Shown here in pieces: positions 43,347 to 54,125 of a stretch of DNA of 64,000 nt (the first letter of the stretch is position 1; every line of letters begins with the position of its first letter). The notes below the pieces were generated by a model, which saw only the letters and a list, made by a program, of their open reading frames with translations, did not search any database and had not been told where the DNA came from. Made by a program: the position numbers and the translations under genes. This stretch comes from Riptortus pedestris (Eukaryota > Arthropoda > Insecta > Hemiptera > Alydidae): positions 137,416,001-137,480,000 of the forward strand of contig CM032232.1 of NCBI GenBank assembly GCA_019009955.1, read 5' to 3'.

Positions 43347-43651
43347 GTCCGTCACGCAGGGGCTGCGTAAACTAAGCAGATTTCCCACGTGAAGTTATAC
43401 AATAGAGAAATCTCCATACGAGAGCGGAACAGTTACGACAAAGGGCTGAACTTGCTTTTGGCGGAAAACTCAAACGTTCGTTATCGGCCCAAATTTAATA
43501 AAAATGCAAATATCTCGGTTAATATTCAAGATAGAGAATAAATGTATAGAACAATATTTATAGTAAATTTAATTTCTAATAAGATTACTTTTATACAATT
43601 TTTTGATCCGACGTATGGTAACGGAGATTTTCGAAAATCCCCGATCTATAA

Positions 43652-43726
<75 letters not shown>
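43347..43726 (-). mobile_element. H1 3' part (host of H2 insertion)
   Basis: Intact GTCCGTCACGCAGGGGCTGCG, body with CGACGTATGGTAACGGAG, a deletion, then (TA)n at 43658-43726. Confidence 0.8.
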
Positions 43727-43727
<1 letters not shown>

Positions 43728-44677
43728 TAGCTCAGATACCCGGCTTCGCCCGGGAATTCATTTGAGGCTGGATGGTGATGCTATTTTTTTGGCAAGGCTT
43801 TACTTTGCACAATATTTTGACATTTACCCTTCCCCAGTGTTTAGGGTTAATTAATACCCATCGTTTGTGTGGATTTGTTAATAATAAAATTAATTTTTGA
43901 TGTAAGACTTCACTGTCCTCCATATTGTCATACTTCCCGTTTCCTGTGCATTATGCATAGATTTGAATTATTAAGGACAAAATATTAACATACATTTGAA
44001 TTAATTTTTCCAGGTGAGGTACCTGATAGTTCATATTGAAAAGAATTGTTGAGCAACTTTCTCTAAATAACAACTTTTGTTATGTACATATTTGCCGAAA
44101 CCCCAATAGGAAATCACTATTTTTAATTTCAGGTCTCCCTTATAACCCCCACTCCTGCCCATTCCTAGAAATGTTAATATGGCTTATTATAAGGAAGGCG
44201 TTAGTGCCAACTCACATACCGAGTGTTTTATTTAGTTCGGTTGAGTCTTTTGTGCCAAATAAAATTGTTGACTCCCGCTTTAATGTTTAGCGTATAACGC
44301 CTTTATACTTCGGTATACGACGATATTGTATATAACATAAGTTTCTCCAAATAAAAAAATTAACAACTTTTGTTTATGTGCATAATTGCCGAAAATGCAA
44401 TAGGAAACGAAATATCGCTATTTTTAATTTCCGGCTTCCCTTATAACCCCCACTCCTGTTCGTCTGAGTGAAGATTAACATAGCCTAAAGTCTAAGTTGG
44501 GTAGTAATATACATACCAAGTTTCATAAAATTCGGTTCAGCCGTTTAAGCGTGAAAAGGTAACAAACAAACAAACACACAAGAAAGAAACAAAATGCAGT
44601 TATGGTGTCTATGGCAGGTGTAGCGAAAAGTTATCGTGAAATTTCGAGAAAACAATCAATGTACAGACCGAGCTGAC
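43727..44677 (-). mobile_element. H2 (Helitron-like), two monomers
   Basis: Begins ACTAGCTCAGATACCCGG with an intact CCCGG/CCGGG hairpin, then GGCAAGGCTTTACTTTGCAC, TAGATTTGAATTATTAAGG, two monomers (CCCCACTCCTG near 44147 and 44448), CAGCCGTTTAAGCGTG and GAGCTGACAATTATATA. One monomer fewer than the copies at 9.8 and 33.2 kb. Lies in the (TA)n of an H1 copy. Confidence 0.7.
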
Positions 44678-44741
<64 letters not shown>

Positions 44742-44844
44742 GAACGGACCTCATTTTCGTCATCTCCTGGGTAGGATCTATGGACATTTGAGGAAATTTT
44801 TCGAAAATCGCGCCATGAGTAGGACCTCAATAGCTAAATCTGCT
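44678..44844 (-). mobile_element. H1 5' part beyond the H2 insertion
   Basis: (TA)n to 44735, TTTTGAACGGACCTCATTTT, ATCTATGGACATTTGAGG, and the shortened terminus AATAGCTAAATCTGCT followed by AATTGAAAAAAAA. Confidence 0.75.
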
Positions 44845-45089
44845 AATTGAAAAAAAAACCCTTTGGCAGTAGTTGTGCGAGTCGGAGCGAGCCTTTCCAC
44901 GATGAGGTACTGTATTATTAACATCCCTGCATAAATGATAATTGGAAGAGAGAAGCGATGAATCATGGGGCAGTGACCTCACAGCTCGATACATGCCCAC
45001 AGTTTGTCTTCATTTACTTACGACCGCCGGCCTTTAAAGTACTTTAAAGTCTCTAAGTCCCGGTCTTAAGTCCTAAGTTACGAGTATAA
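44845..45089. other. Unassigned sequence
   Basis: Includes a small direct repeat AAAGTACTTTAAAGT. No gene seen. Confidence 0.35.
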
Positions 45090-45206
45090 ATGAAGGAAAC
45101 TCACAAAGTTAGACGGCACTACGAATTGACTGCTTATACCACAGAGCTAGAAGCCATTATACTAGCACTTTCAAAATTTGAAAATCAGTTTCGCAAAGTA
45201 ATTTTA
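45090..45206 (+). pseudogene. Possible RNase H-like retroelement scrap
   Basis: The frame reads YELTAYTTELEAIILALSKF. An ELEAI..AL helix is typical of retroelement RNase H domains, but the segment is too short to assign. The frame then runs into H1 5'-end sequence at about 45207, so any continuation is lost. Confidence 0.2.
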
Positions 45207-45642
45207 GCTGATTTTCTTTACGGTAAAATTACTAATGAGGCTGATCTCATATCCATCGATACTACCTCGGAGAGGGCGAAAAGTCCGTCACACAGGGGCT
45301 AAGTAAGTTAAGCAGATTTCCACGTGATGGTATGATAACAAACTGTTGATCTTCTCTCACTACTTTTCTCTAGTTCCGTATTGAAATTGTCAGTCACGCA
45401 GGGGCTGCGTAAATTAAGCAGATTTCTCCTCCTGAAGTTTAACAATCGACAAAAATCTACATACTTGAAAACCAGGACCACCGTGAATATTAAGTAAAAA
45501 AACACAAATAATAAGAAATCTTTCAGAAAATTTTAATAATTTCCCAACAGGAAGCGTCTGAAATGTAAACAAACAGGTCCTCCGCCGGAAACACACAAAG
45601 CTTAAACTAAGCAGATATCCCTCGTGAAGTTTAACAATTGAA
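45207..45642 (-). mobile_element. Cluster of H1 end fragments
   Basis: A plus-oriented 5' scrap (TTAGCTGATTTTCTTTACGG) lies at 45207-45275. Three minus-oriented 3' ends follow at about 45284 (GTCCGTCACACAGGGGC), 45391 (GTCAGTCACGCAGGGGCTGCG) and 45600 (CTTAAACTAAGCAGATATCC). The last belongs to the copy that resumes at 46191. Confidence 0.6.
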
Positions 45643-46190
45643 GGGTTTGCTGCAAAAAGGAGGTAGCTCCATCCCATAGCTGTTGGGAGTTATAAACACT
45701 TTCATGTGCCAAAAAAAAACTCTTTTATTTGGCCCAAAAAGGATGCAGCTTTCAACTGTTATGATGTTATTTACGGTATAATGATGTTATTTTCGTATTT
45801 TATGTTATTCGTAATAATGATGTTATTTTCTGTTTGTAAAACCAATAATTTTGCTGTACTTTATCTTCAGTTTTCTTTGAATAAAAATACATAATAATGG
45901 TACATTCAATCTATTTTTACACCTTTTTCCAAGACATAACATATTCCTAAATTCCTCTTATTCCATTCTTTTGGGCAAAAAAGAGGTAGCTCCAAGGATT
46001 ATCCACGTACCACCAACATTTGGATAATATTTTTTGAATGAAAATACTGTTCTAATATGTAAACACCATAATTGAAAGTAAGCAACAACAATATTTTTAC
46101 ATAACTTAAAATTTGAATTTTTTAAACGTTTTTTTTTGTTTCCCAAAAACTGGAAAAACTGGAGCTACCTCCTTTTTGCAGCAAACCCTT
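45643..46190. mobile_element. MITE with perfect 29-bp TIRs and 7-bp target duplication
   Basis: Ends AGGGTTTGCTGCAAAAAGG and onward through AGGTAGCTCC are perfectly inverted at the right. CAATTGA at 45636-45642 and 46191-46197 is the target duplication; other H1 copies show the unbroken site AACAATAGATAAATC. A third partial copy of the TIR sequence (AGAGGTAGCTCC) lies inside near 45981. AT-rich with no frame. A 7-bp (possibly 8-bp) duplication leaves the superfamily open. Confidence 0.85.
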
Positions 46191-47085
46191 CAATTGATAA
46201 ATCTACTTACTCGTATCACAACGCAGCCCTGAATATTAAGTGAATAAATACAAGCGGCAGAAGGATACCTTTCCACTCCCGACGGGAAGCGTCTTAAATA
46301 TAAACAAAGAGGTCCGCCAATTTCCAAGCAGAAAGAAAAACAATTACTGAAATATAGGAGAATATAACACATTAATTTTATTGAATTCTATTTACTATAT
46401 CTAGTGCTCTAATTCATAATGTATCAGAATATTTTGTATCTCAATCAATCAAATTTTAGTAGTCCAAGAACGTAAGACCGGGGGGGGGGGCGGGTCACCA
46501 GAACATATTTGCATGTATCTCGTATAATAAAGGTCTTTTGAAAACAATATTTGGCATTTAAGCTTCGAATAAAGTGGTTTATTATATAACAGAGTATTGT
46601 TTACGTTGTTTTGAACTCCGCTGGGAACTTATTCTAGTTATCAAGTGTGGCATATCTCCAGCGGCGTCGTTGATTTGGAGGTCTACAATTTTTCACCAAT
46701 TTTCCAATCCACGATCGGAAAATTGGCGAAATATTGTGGACCACCACATGACAACTATAAGAGTATTTTTTATTTAACATTAGTAGAACTGGGGGTTTGC
46801 TGAAAGCTGAAGAGTAAAAATCCAAATATCTGGAGAATGAATGTATATACCTAACAATATTTATAGAACATTCAATTGGCAATAAGATTGGGTTCTGTAC
46901 TCTTTTTCGATCCGACATATAGTAACGGAGTTATTTCAAACTTTACCATACTCCCCTTTTAACCCCCCCCCCCCTTGTCCGAGTTCAGCCGATAACGAAC
47001 TTGATATTTCTTTTTAAATGAAACGACTAAATATCCAGTTTGATAACGATCGAACAATAATTGCGACCGATAGAGTGGTAACAGA

Positions 47086-47138
<53 letters not shown>

Positions 47139-47298
47139 GTGTGTGTGTGTGCGTGTGCGTGTGCGTGTACAATTTTGAACGGCCATTATTTTCGTCATCT
47201 CCTTATAGATAGTATCGATGGACACTTGAAGAAAAATACCAAAAATAAATTCATGCATACGACTTCAATAGCTGATTTCCCCTTGAGGGAAATCTGCT
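46191..47298 (-). mobile_element. H1 form B, remainder, with a small insertion
   Basis: CAATTGATAAATCTAC, GACGGGAAGCGTCTTAAA, a G-run at 46480-46491, AATAAAGTGGTTTATTATA, then about 190 bases foreign to H1 (46598-46790) that include a CCAATTTTCC/GGAAAATTGG hairpin. GGGGGTTTGCTGAAAGCTG, a C-run, (TA)n 47091-47136 followed by a short GTGC tract, and the 5' end CCCCTTGAGGGAAATCTGCT complete the copy. Confidence 0.75.
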
Positions 47299-47304
47299 AA
47301 AAAT

Positions 47305-47437
47305 GTCCGCCACGCAGGGGCTACGTTAACTAAGCAGATTTCCCACTAGCGTCACGTATTAGCATTTATCTCAATGCGTTAAAGTTCAATGAGAACAGAA
47401 TTTGGTATTTAGTCTTCAAATAAAGTGCTTCGTAATA
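47305..47437 (-). mobile_element. H1 form D, 3' part
   Basis: GTCCGCCACGCAGGGGC, AAGCAGATTTCCCACTAGCG, then TTCAATGAGAACAGAATTTGG and CAAATAAAGTGCTTCGTAATA. It abuts the preceding H1 5' end with only a few A between. Interrupted by a Tc1-like element. Confidence 0.7.
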
Positions 47438-48056
47438 CACTCAACCGCAAAAAAAACCAGACACTTCATTTTTGTCGTATTAAAAGCTAATTTTCAGCAA
47501 TTTTCTTTATGTGGGTATTCTAGTTATTACAGAGAATTTAGAGTCTAAGTCCATTGAACTAATTCCTTCAGGATTAGTAAACAATTAGATAAAACTCAGA
47601 TTAGATTTATTTGTCGTGAAGTTGATCTATTCTAAACTGTAAGTAGTTTTTCGCATATTTAAACATCTTTAATTATTAACCAAGCATTTTCTTTAATTAA
47701 TGATTTATTTTTATTTCGGTCCAGAATAATGGGTCTTTCAAACTTAGATGGAAGGCCGGAGCTTACGTTACATTGCCGAAACGCTTGGGGTAGCGAAGTC
47801 TACCATTCACTGTAATAAAAATGAAGAATAATTATTTTTTTTTTTTAAATGTGTTAATTTATCTTTTTCTTTTTTTTTATTTTGTATTTTTTTGTAAATA
47901 ATCAATAAAAATTATTCACTTTTGGCAGATTTTGTTTAAATAACCTATAGATTAACCAATTATTTCAATTAAAAAGATTAATATACATATATATTAAGTA
48001 TTTAACAAAATTATAAGACTAAATCTAAGTGTCCGGTTTTTTTTTGCGGTTGAGTA
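47438..48056 (+). mobile_element. Tc1-like deletion derivative with HTH remnant
   Basis: TIRs: CACTCAACCGCAAAAAAAAC at the left; GTTTTTTTTTGCGGTTGAG at the right; TA on both sides. Between about 47736 and 47820 one frame reads EGRSLRYIAETLGVAKSTIH, the helix-turn-helix pattern (IA..LGV.KST..) of Tc1-group transposases, soon followed by a stop. The DDE domain is absent. Confidence 0.8.
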
Positions 48057-48448
48057 TATAATAGCTTCTTGTTAATATGACATGAGTTCTAGTGGGGGTT
48101 TACTGATGGCCAAATAATAAAATACGGAAATATTTCGGTTAATATTCAGTATAGAGAATATATGTATATAACAACATTTATAGCCCACTGTATTCGCAAT
48201 AAGAGTGATGTTATGCAAAGTTTCTATCCGACCCGTATTTTCGGAGATAATTTGGATTTTCGAAATTCCCCTTTAGCCCCCCCCCCAATACTTTTCTGAT
48301 TTTGGCTGTTAACGAACTTGATCTTCCTTTTTGAATAAAACGATTAAATTTCAAGTTTGGTAACTATCAAACAAACATTGGGACAGCTCAGGAATCGCGT
48401 CATGAGTGCAACCTCACTAGCTGATTTCCCTGAAGGGAAATCTTTTTT
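48057..48448 (-). mobile_element. H1 form D, remainder
   Basis: TAATAGCTTCTTGTTAATATG, GTGGGGGTTTACTGATGGC, ATATTTCGGTTAATATTC, C-run, then a deletion removing the (TA)n (ACATTGGGACAGCTCAGG), and the 5' end TTTCCCTGAAGGGAAATC. It is one of the few copies without a microsatellite. Confidence 0.7.
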
Positions 48449-48940
48449 TTTTAAAAAAGGTTAAAACATAGAAAATTGTTTTTCACATGACTAATTAATT
48501 ATTTTGCCAGCATGGCGTTTAGTTACTGAAATAATCCTGGAACTTCAACATTTTAAAATAATGAAGAGCTGTAAATAATTTGTTCTACAAGAATGATGGA
48601 AATATTGTATCTTTAGTGAGAAGCAAGAGGAAATAAATGTAATTTCGTATATATACGTCCATCTTGGTGGAGTGGGAAATTCTGGTCACATCCTTTCTAA
48701 CAGACATACACTTCATACAACTTCCAGTACCTCACTTTTCTCTCTCTTTATCTCTAAATTCCCTTCAGGCACCTCACTACTCTCTCACTCCGCTCTTGAA
48801 TTCCCTCAGTCGTTTATTTTGTTCGGAAAACAAATATTTACTCAGTAAATTTAAAAGACTCAAAACGTACACTGAACTTTATTTACTTTAAAACTACAAA
48901 TACCCAAAGGAGGGGAGAAGCTCCTAGAGCCCTCAACATT
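48449..48940. other. Unassigned sequence
   Basis: A 75-codon plus frame is Leu/Ser-rich from CT-rich sequence; no domain. No repeat recognised. Confidence 0.35.
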
Positions 48941-49049
48941 TAGCAGTTTTCCCCACAAGGGGTAATTGGGTTATACTCATGACGCCATTTTCGAACGATT
49001 TCCACAAATGTCAATCGATCTTACGTAGGAAATGACGAACTAGAAAAAA
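48941..49049 (+). mobile_element. H1 5' end, split by another H1
   Basis: AGCAGTTTTCCCCACAAGGGG, CATGACGCCATTTTCGAACG, GTAGGAAATGACGAAC, then an A-run. The expected continuation AATGAGGTCTGTTCAAAATT appears at about 49651, after a complete minus-strand H1 copy. Confidence 0.75.
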
Positions 49050-49648
49050 GTCCGTCACGCAGGGGCTGCGTAAACTAAGCAGATTTCCCACGTGAAGTTT
49101 TATAATAGAGAAATCTGCCTAATAATAACAGTAGTAGGAAGGTATCTCTAGACCTATTCACGAGGGAGGAATAGTTACCAAAACGGCCGCCAGAGCTCTC
49201 GGCGGATAGTGCCGACCACACTCACAATACAAATGCAAATATCTCGGTTAATATTCAAGATACAGAATAAATGTATATGACAATATTTATAGTAAATTTA
49301 ATTTGCAATAAGATTGATTCTATACACTTATTCGATCAGATGCATAATAACGGAGATATTTCGAATTTTTAAAAATCGCCCCTCTAAACCCCACTAGTCC
49401 GATTTCAGCCATTAACGAACTTGATCTTTCTTTTTACATAAAACGCTTAAATATGAAGTTTGGTAACGATAAAACAAAAATTGCGACCGCTAGAGCGTTA
49501 ACAGACATATATATATATATATATAATTTTGAACGGACCTCATTTTCGTCATCTCCTGGGTAGGATCGATGGACATTTGAGGAAATTTTTCGAAACTCGC
49601 GTCATGAGTACGACCTCAATAGCTGATTTCCCTTAAGGGAAATCTGCT
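49050..49648 (-). mobile_element. H1, complete short form inserted in an H1
   Basis: Intact 3' end, AATAATAACAGTAGTAGG variant region, C-run reduced, short (TA)n 49508-49523, GAACGGACCTCATTTTCGTC, intact 5' end CCCTTAAGGGAAATCTGCT. 599 bp; nearly undamaged, so probably young. Confidence 0.85.
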
Positions 49649-49685
49649 AAAATGAGGTCTGTTCAAAATTAGATATGTAAAGTCT

Positions 49686-50055
49686 CCGTTAGCTAAGCAG
49701 ATTTCCTACGTGCGTCACGTAAGTGTATTTATCTCAAACCGTAAAAATTCAATGAGAACAATATTTGGTATTCATAATATAACAGCTTATTGTTAATATA
49801 TCATGCGTAGGAGTGGGGGTTTAGTAAAGCCCGAAAACTAAAAAAAAACTGCAAATATCTCGGTTAATAATCAAGATGAAAAAACGTACATGACAAATTC
49901 ATCATTACATTTGCAATAAGATTGGTTGAATACAATTTTTCGATCCGACGAATATTAACGGAAATATTAGGAATTTTCCAAATTCCCCCTCCACTGGTCG
50001 GCTTTCAAGCCAGAAAGTCGCGTTATGAGTACGACCTTTAACAGTTGATTTCTCT
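49686..50055 (-). mobile_element. H1 form D
   Basis: TTAGCTAAGCAGATTTCCTAC, TTCAATGAGAACAATATTTGG, GTAGGAGTGGGGGTTTAGTAA, ATTCCCCCTCCACTGGTCGG, then a jump to GTCGCGTTATGAGTACGACC and TTGATTTCTCTTAA. The microsatellite is deleted, as in the copy at 48.4 kb. Confidence 0.65.
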
Positions 50056-50347
50056 TAATATTTGTCTGTTAACGATCTAGCGGTCTCAATTTTCGGTAGA
50101 TCGTTACAAAACTCTTATTTAAACGTTTTTGTAAAACATAAAGATCTAGATCGTTAATGGCTGAAATAGGCCCAGTATTAGGGGGTGGTTTAGAGGGAGA
50201 GTATTTCAAAAATTTAAGATATCACCGTTGTTATAGGTCAGATCGAAAAATTTTATAGAACAGATCTTATAAAAAATGTAATGTTCTATAAATTTTGATA
50301 CGTACGTCTTTTCATTATCTTGATTACTAACCGAGAATAGTTATTTA
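50056..50347 (+). mobile_element. H1 body fragment
   Basis: ATTTGTCTGTTAACGATCTAG, GGTCTCAATTTTCGG, AATGGCTGAAATAGGCCCAG, TAGGGGGTGG and GATATCACCGTTG in H1 order; ends at CTAACCGAGAATAG. Confidence 0.6.
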
Positions 50348-50356
50348 TTATACAAA

Positions 50357-50456
50357 TGACGAAAGTAGAACATTTTACAACTCGAGTGAAACGTTTACCC
50401 ACACGAGCGAAGCGAGTCTGGTAATTTCACGAGAGTTGTAAATTCTACTTTCGTCA
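50357..50456. repeat. 100-bp hairpin with CGAGCGAAGCGAG core
   Basis: Outer arms TGACGAAAGTAGAAC...ACAACTC and their inverse pair, and pairing continues inward through GAGTGAAACGTTTACC / GGTAATTTCAC to a core with GAGCGAAGCGAGTC. About 45 bases per arm. No coding sequence. Confidence 0.7.
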
Positions 50457-50940
50457 CGAGTGTAATATTAAATTTTTTCTGTAATCGTGTAATACATGAT
50501 CAGATCTAACAATAATATGAACAAAATTAGGATGTTGTGAAGATTATGGTATGTTGTTGGTAGGTTATAAGCATGGTTGTGAAAGGTTATAAGCATAGTT
50601 ATAAAACAACTAGTGATGATTGTGAAGTAGTGCAGTTATAAACAAGTGCAGGTTATAAACAAGGAAGGTAATTATTATTATATTTAAATTTTAAAATATA
50701 TTGATTATTTCCACCAATAATTCATTCACATTTCAATTTATTTTGTTAAAATAAATTCTTACAATGTTAAGAAACATTTAAAAGCATTTAATTTCCAACT
50801 TCAAATTATTTTTTAATTTATACTTATTACTAATTAAGAAGGCAATTCACTTTCTTCATTCTATTGCAAAATGTTTCATTTTCTTCACTCATTTCAGTTT
50901 AGTAATGTTACCATTATTCAACGATTACAGAAAAACATAT
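50457..50940. repeat. AT-rich unit bounded by short inverted repeats
   Basis: TTTTTCTGTAATCG near 50475 is inverted as CGATTACAGAAAAA near 50923-50937. Between them is AT-rich sequence with GGTTATAAGCATGGTTGTGA-like repeats (50570-50660). It could be a MITE, but no target duplication is evident. Confidence 0.35.
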
Positions 50941-51140
50941 TTTTCTTACCCTAGTATTCAGCGAGTTACATTATTTTTTTTTAGCACAGTTCCCAACGGG
51001 GGAAAGAGGGTCTAATCATGACGCAATTTTCAAAAACTTTCCTCAAATGTAGGGTATGTGAATGCTCTTTCGTTGGATGCACTCTGTCAGTATGAACAGT
51101 ATTTGCATATAGGGTTGTCAGTCCTTGTCGTTAACATTGT
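50941..51140 (+). mobile_element. H1 5' block joined to LINE ORF2 scrap
   Basis: ATTCAGCGAGTTACATTATT, AGCACAGTTCCCAACGGGGG, CATGACGCAATTTTCAAAAA, then directly GGGTATGTGAATGCTCTTTC and GGGTTGTCAGTCCTTGTCG, which are the LINE sequences found in the H1 copy at 37.9-38.5 kb. About 320 bases present there are missing here. Confidence 0.6.
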
Positions 51141-51189
51141 TTTCAATGTATCTTGGGAATTATGAACTAATGACTTATACGAATATAGA

Positions 51190-51256
51190 TAATTTTGAAC
51201 GGCCTACATTTTCTTCATTTCCTAGATAAAATTTATAGACATTTTAGGAACTTTTT
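51190..51256 (-). mobile_element. H1 5'-block scrap
   Basis: AATTTTGAACGGCCTACATTT, CATTTCCTAGATAAAATTTA, GACATTTTAGGAAC; the terminus is lost in a T-run. Confidence 0.5.
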
Positions 51257-51717
51257 TTATTTTTTTTTTTTTTTAATAGAACCTCAAATAATAACCACAT
51301 GCGGGCTAAACAGCAGCAGTAAACACTTCCTCCTCAAAACTGATTGAATACAGTCCAAAATTCAATTAATATTAATTAGAATCTAATTATCTTATTTAAA
51401 CAATACGTAGTTATAATTGCAATGTATCCCATTCACTGCAAACAGTTAATGTGGCTTACTACTCACATCAATTTTAATTATTTATTAGAAATATGTCTTT
51501 AATTCAGAGTTTCTCGAATGGTTTTAATCATCTCCGTTATTACAAATTAGCAGAATGTATCATTGCTTGGATCAATAATGCAGAATAATGGATAACCTAT
51601 ACAAATTAATTCTCCGAAACCATATCCCGGCAAATGCTATTGTTTTGGTAATTAACTCTAATATGAACACGTGATTGCCATTGTTGTGTATAGTAACTTA
51701 GTTTGGTAGAGTGAAAA
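51257..51717. other. Unassigned AT-rich sequence
   Basis: No recognised feature. Confidence 0.4.
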
Positions 51718-51790
51718 GTCCGTCACGCAGGTGCTGCGTAAACTAAGCAGATTTCCCACTTTCTGGTATCACTCATTAGTGATCTCATCT
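51718..51790 (-). mobile_element. H1 form D 3'-end fragment
   Basis: GTCCGTCACGCAGGTGCTGCG, AAGCAGATTTCCCAC, then TCACTACATATTTGG-like sequence. Confidence 0.65.
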
Positions 51791-51821
51791 CACTACATAT
51801 TTGGAGTAGCTTACATATGTT

Positions 51822-52102
51822 TTATTTATTTCGGTTGGGTCTTTTGTCCCAAATAAAATTGTTCACTTCCGCTATAGGTTTTAGCGTATATCTCGTTTAT
51901 AATTCGGTATACGAAAAAGGTGTATATAATAAAAGTTACTCTAAATAACAAAATAAACAACTTTTGTTATGTGCATATTTGCCGAAAAACCAACAGGAAA
52001 CGAAATATCGCTATTTTTAATTTCTGGCTTCCCTTATAACCCCCACTCCTGTTCGTCTCAGAGGATATTAATATAGCCTAAAGTCTAAGTTGGGTTAGTA
52101 GT
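51822..52102 (-). mobile_element. H2 monomer fragment
   Basis: About one monomer: TTTATTTCGGTTGGGTCTTT, AGCGTATATCTCGTTTATAA, CCGAAAAACCAACAGGAAAC, CCCCACTCCTGTTCGTC, then TAAGTTGGGTTAGTAG. No ends. Confidence 0.65.
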
Positions 52103-52459
52103 AATTGGGTTTATTTTAGGCTAAAAATTCTAAAAAAAAAAACGGTATTTACATCAGAAAACATATTTATTACAACATTTATAGACAATTGTAGTTACAA
52201 TATTATTGGTTATATACAAATTTCCGATCACACGTATGAAAACGGAAATATTCCGAATTTTCGAAATTCTTTTCATCTAAAGCCCTCCCCCTCCCACAGT
52301 TCCGATTACAGTCGTTAACGAACTTGACATTTAGATTTGCATAAAACTCATATGGATCGAATTTAGTAACGATAAAACAAAACTTGCGACCGCTAGAGTG
52401 GTAATAGGCAAATATATATGTGTGTGTGTGTGTGTGTTTGTACGTGTGCTTGTGTGTGT

Positions 52460-52497
<38 letters not shown>

Positions 52498-52541
52498 TAT
52501 ATTTAATTTTGAACGGGACTCAATTATTTTGATTCCTTTCA
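52103..52541 (-). mobile_element. H1 form D with TG/TA microsatellite, truncated
   Basis: Body with AACGGAAATATTCCGAATTT, CTCCCCCTCCCAC, CGTTAACGAACTTGAC, GCGACCGCTAGAGTGG; (TG)n(TA)n at 52417-52496; then TTTTGAACGGGACTC, where H1 similarity stops. Confidence 0.65.
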
Positions 52542-53035
52542 CATGCATGTCGTCTTTAGTTTTGGTAATATATTTTACCAATATCTTTTCCTCCAAGCCT
52601 GAATTTTCACTTATAATATATCAGTGGAACAGGACTGGAGGTCCTTTGATGTTGTAGTACGCATATTCATGCTTGCAAATACCTATAATTAGACTCCCTA
52701 TGCAGGATATGGGATTCGGCTAATGGGAGTCGGCTCTTTCTGAATCTGGGATAGAGTGCTCTTTTCTCTAATCTTGTTGTTGTTGGAGAGGCCGATGCAG
52801 AATGAAACGGGAAAACAGTCCGGACATAATCTCTTGATGCGTTTGAAGTGACTGTCCCTGGGTGCGTGCAGATAAAAAATTAAGGCTTTTCATAAAAATT
52901 AATTCAGGGCTAAAACCTTTCAAACGCTACTGCTTCCACATTTGGAGCTATATAACAAAACTACCTTACATCCATAATAACCTACCAATTAAAAATATTC
53001 AAACATAACAATAAATGAATGCCGACAAACAAATA
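52542..53035. other. Unassigned sequence
   Basis: No recognised repeat or frame. It borders the minisatellite. Confidence 0.35.
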
Positions 53036-53770
53036 GTTTATGAAGTATGCATGTCCTATTCCGAGCTGCTGAAGTCTTTATGTCCAACTTCTAACTTCTG
53101 AAGTCTGCATATCGAATTCCTCGCTGCTGAAGTCTGCATGTCCAATTCCGAGCTGCTGAAGTCCTTATGTCCATTTCCTAATTGATGAATCTGCATATCA
53201 AGTTCCCAACTGCTGGTCTGCATGTCTAATTTCTAACTTCAGAAGTCTGCATGTCCAATTCCGAGCTGCTGAAGTCTTTATGTCCATTTTCTAATTGCTG
53301 AACTCTGCATATCAAGTTCCAAACTGCTGAAGTCTGCATGTCTAATTTCTAACTTCTGAAGTCTGCATATCGAATTCCTAGCTGCTCTAGTCTGCCTGTG
53401 CTGCTCCTAGCTGCTGAAGTCTTTATGTCCTATCTCTAACTGCTGAGGTCTGCATATCGAATTCCTAGCTGCTGAAGTCTGCATATCGAATTCCTTGCTG
53501 CTGAAGTCTGCATGTTCAATTCCTAGCTGCTGAAGTGTGCATATCCAATTCCTAGCTGCTGAAGTCTGAATGACCAATTCCTATTTACTGAAGTCTGCAT
53601 GTCCATTTCCTTGCTGCTGAAGTCTACAAGTCCATTCCTAGCTACTGATGTCTGCACGTTAAATATCTAGCTGCTGAAGTCAGGACGTAAAAATACCAGC
53701 TGGTATAATCTGCTTGTCCTATACTTAGCTTCTGTAGTCTGATTGTCTACTCAGTAACTGCCGTAGTCCA
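53036..53770. repeat. 29-bp minisatellite, about 25 units
   Basis: Tandem units of the form GCTGCTGAAGTCTGCATGTC plus CAATTCCTA, diverged at scattered positions; the period of 29 is clear from 53430 to 53640. Some units lack a few bases. Frames through it are not meaningful since 29 is not a multiple of 3. Confidence 0.9.
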
Positions 53771-54048
53771 ATATCCAATTAGTAATCCGAGATTTCATTC
53801 CAACCCAACAGTCATATGGGGATGCCATAGTGCCCCAGACAGAATTCCATTACAGTTAAATTCTCGAATGTTGTAAAGATGGTCCTTGAGACCTTCATAA
53901 CTTTAGTTCGTGAGTGGAAAGTGTGAAGCGGTTTGTGGAGTACTGAAAGTCACAAAGTGGTGAGTATAAAAGTGGTGGAGTGAGTTTGGACAAGTCGCTA
54001 ACTTGTTCGCTCCGGGCTATGTGACTAGAATCCATCCACCTCTCATGT
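53771..54048. other. Unassigned sequence
   Basis: Flank between the minisatellite and the CT tract. No recognised feature. Confidence 0.35.
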
Positions 54049-54064
54049 TCTCTCTCTCTCTCTC

Positions 54065-54122
<58 letters not shown>
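54049..54122. repeat. (CT)n microsatellite
   Basis: About 36 CT units with one interruption (CTCA). Confidence 0.95.

Positions 54123-54125
<3 letters not shown>

Noticed and set aside
45090..45302. A complete 70-codon gene
   Set aside because: Its second half is H1 5'-end sequence; only the first 40 codons have any retroelement character.
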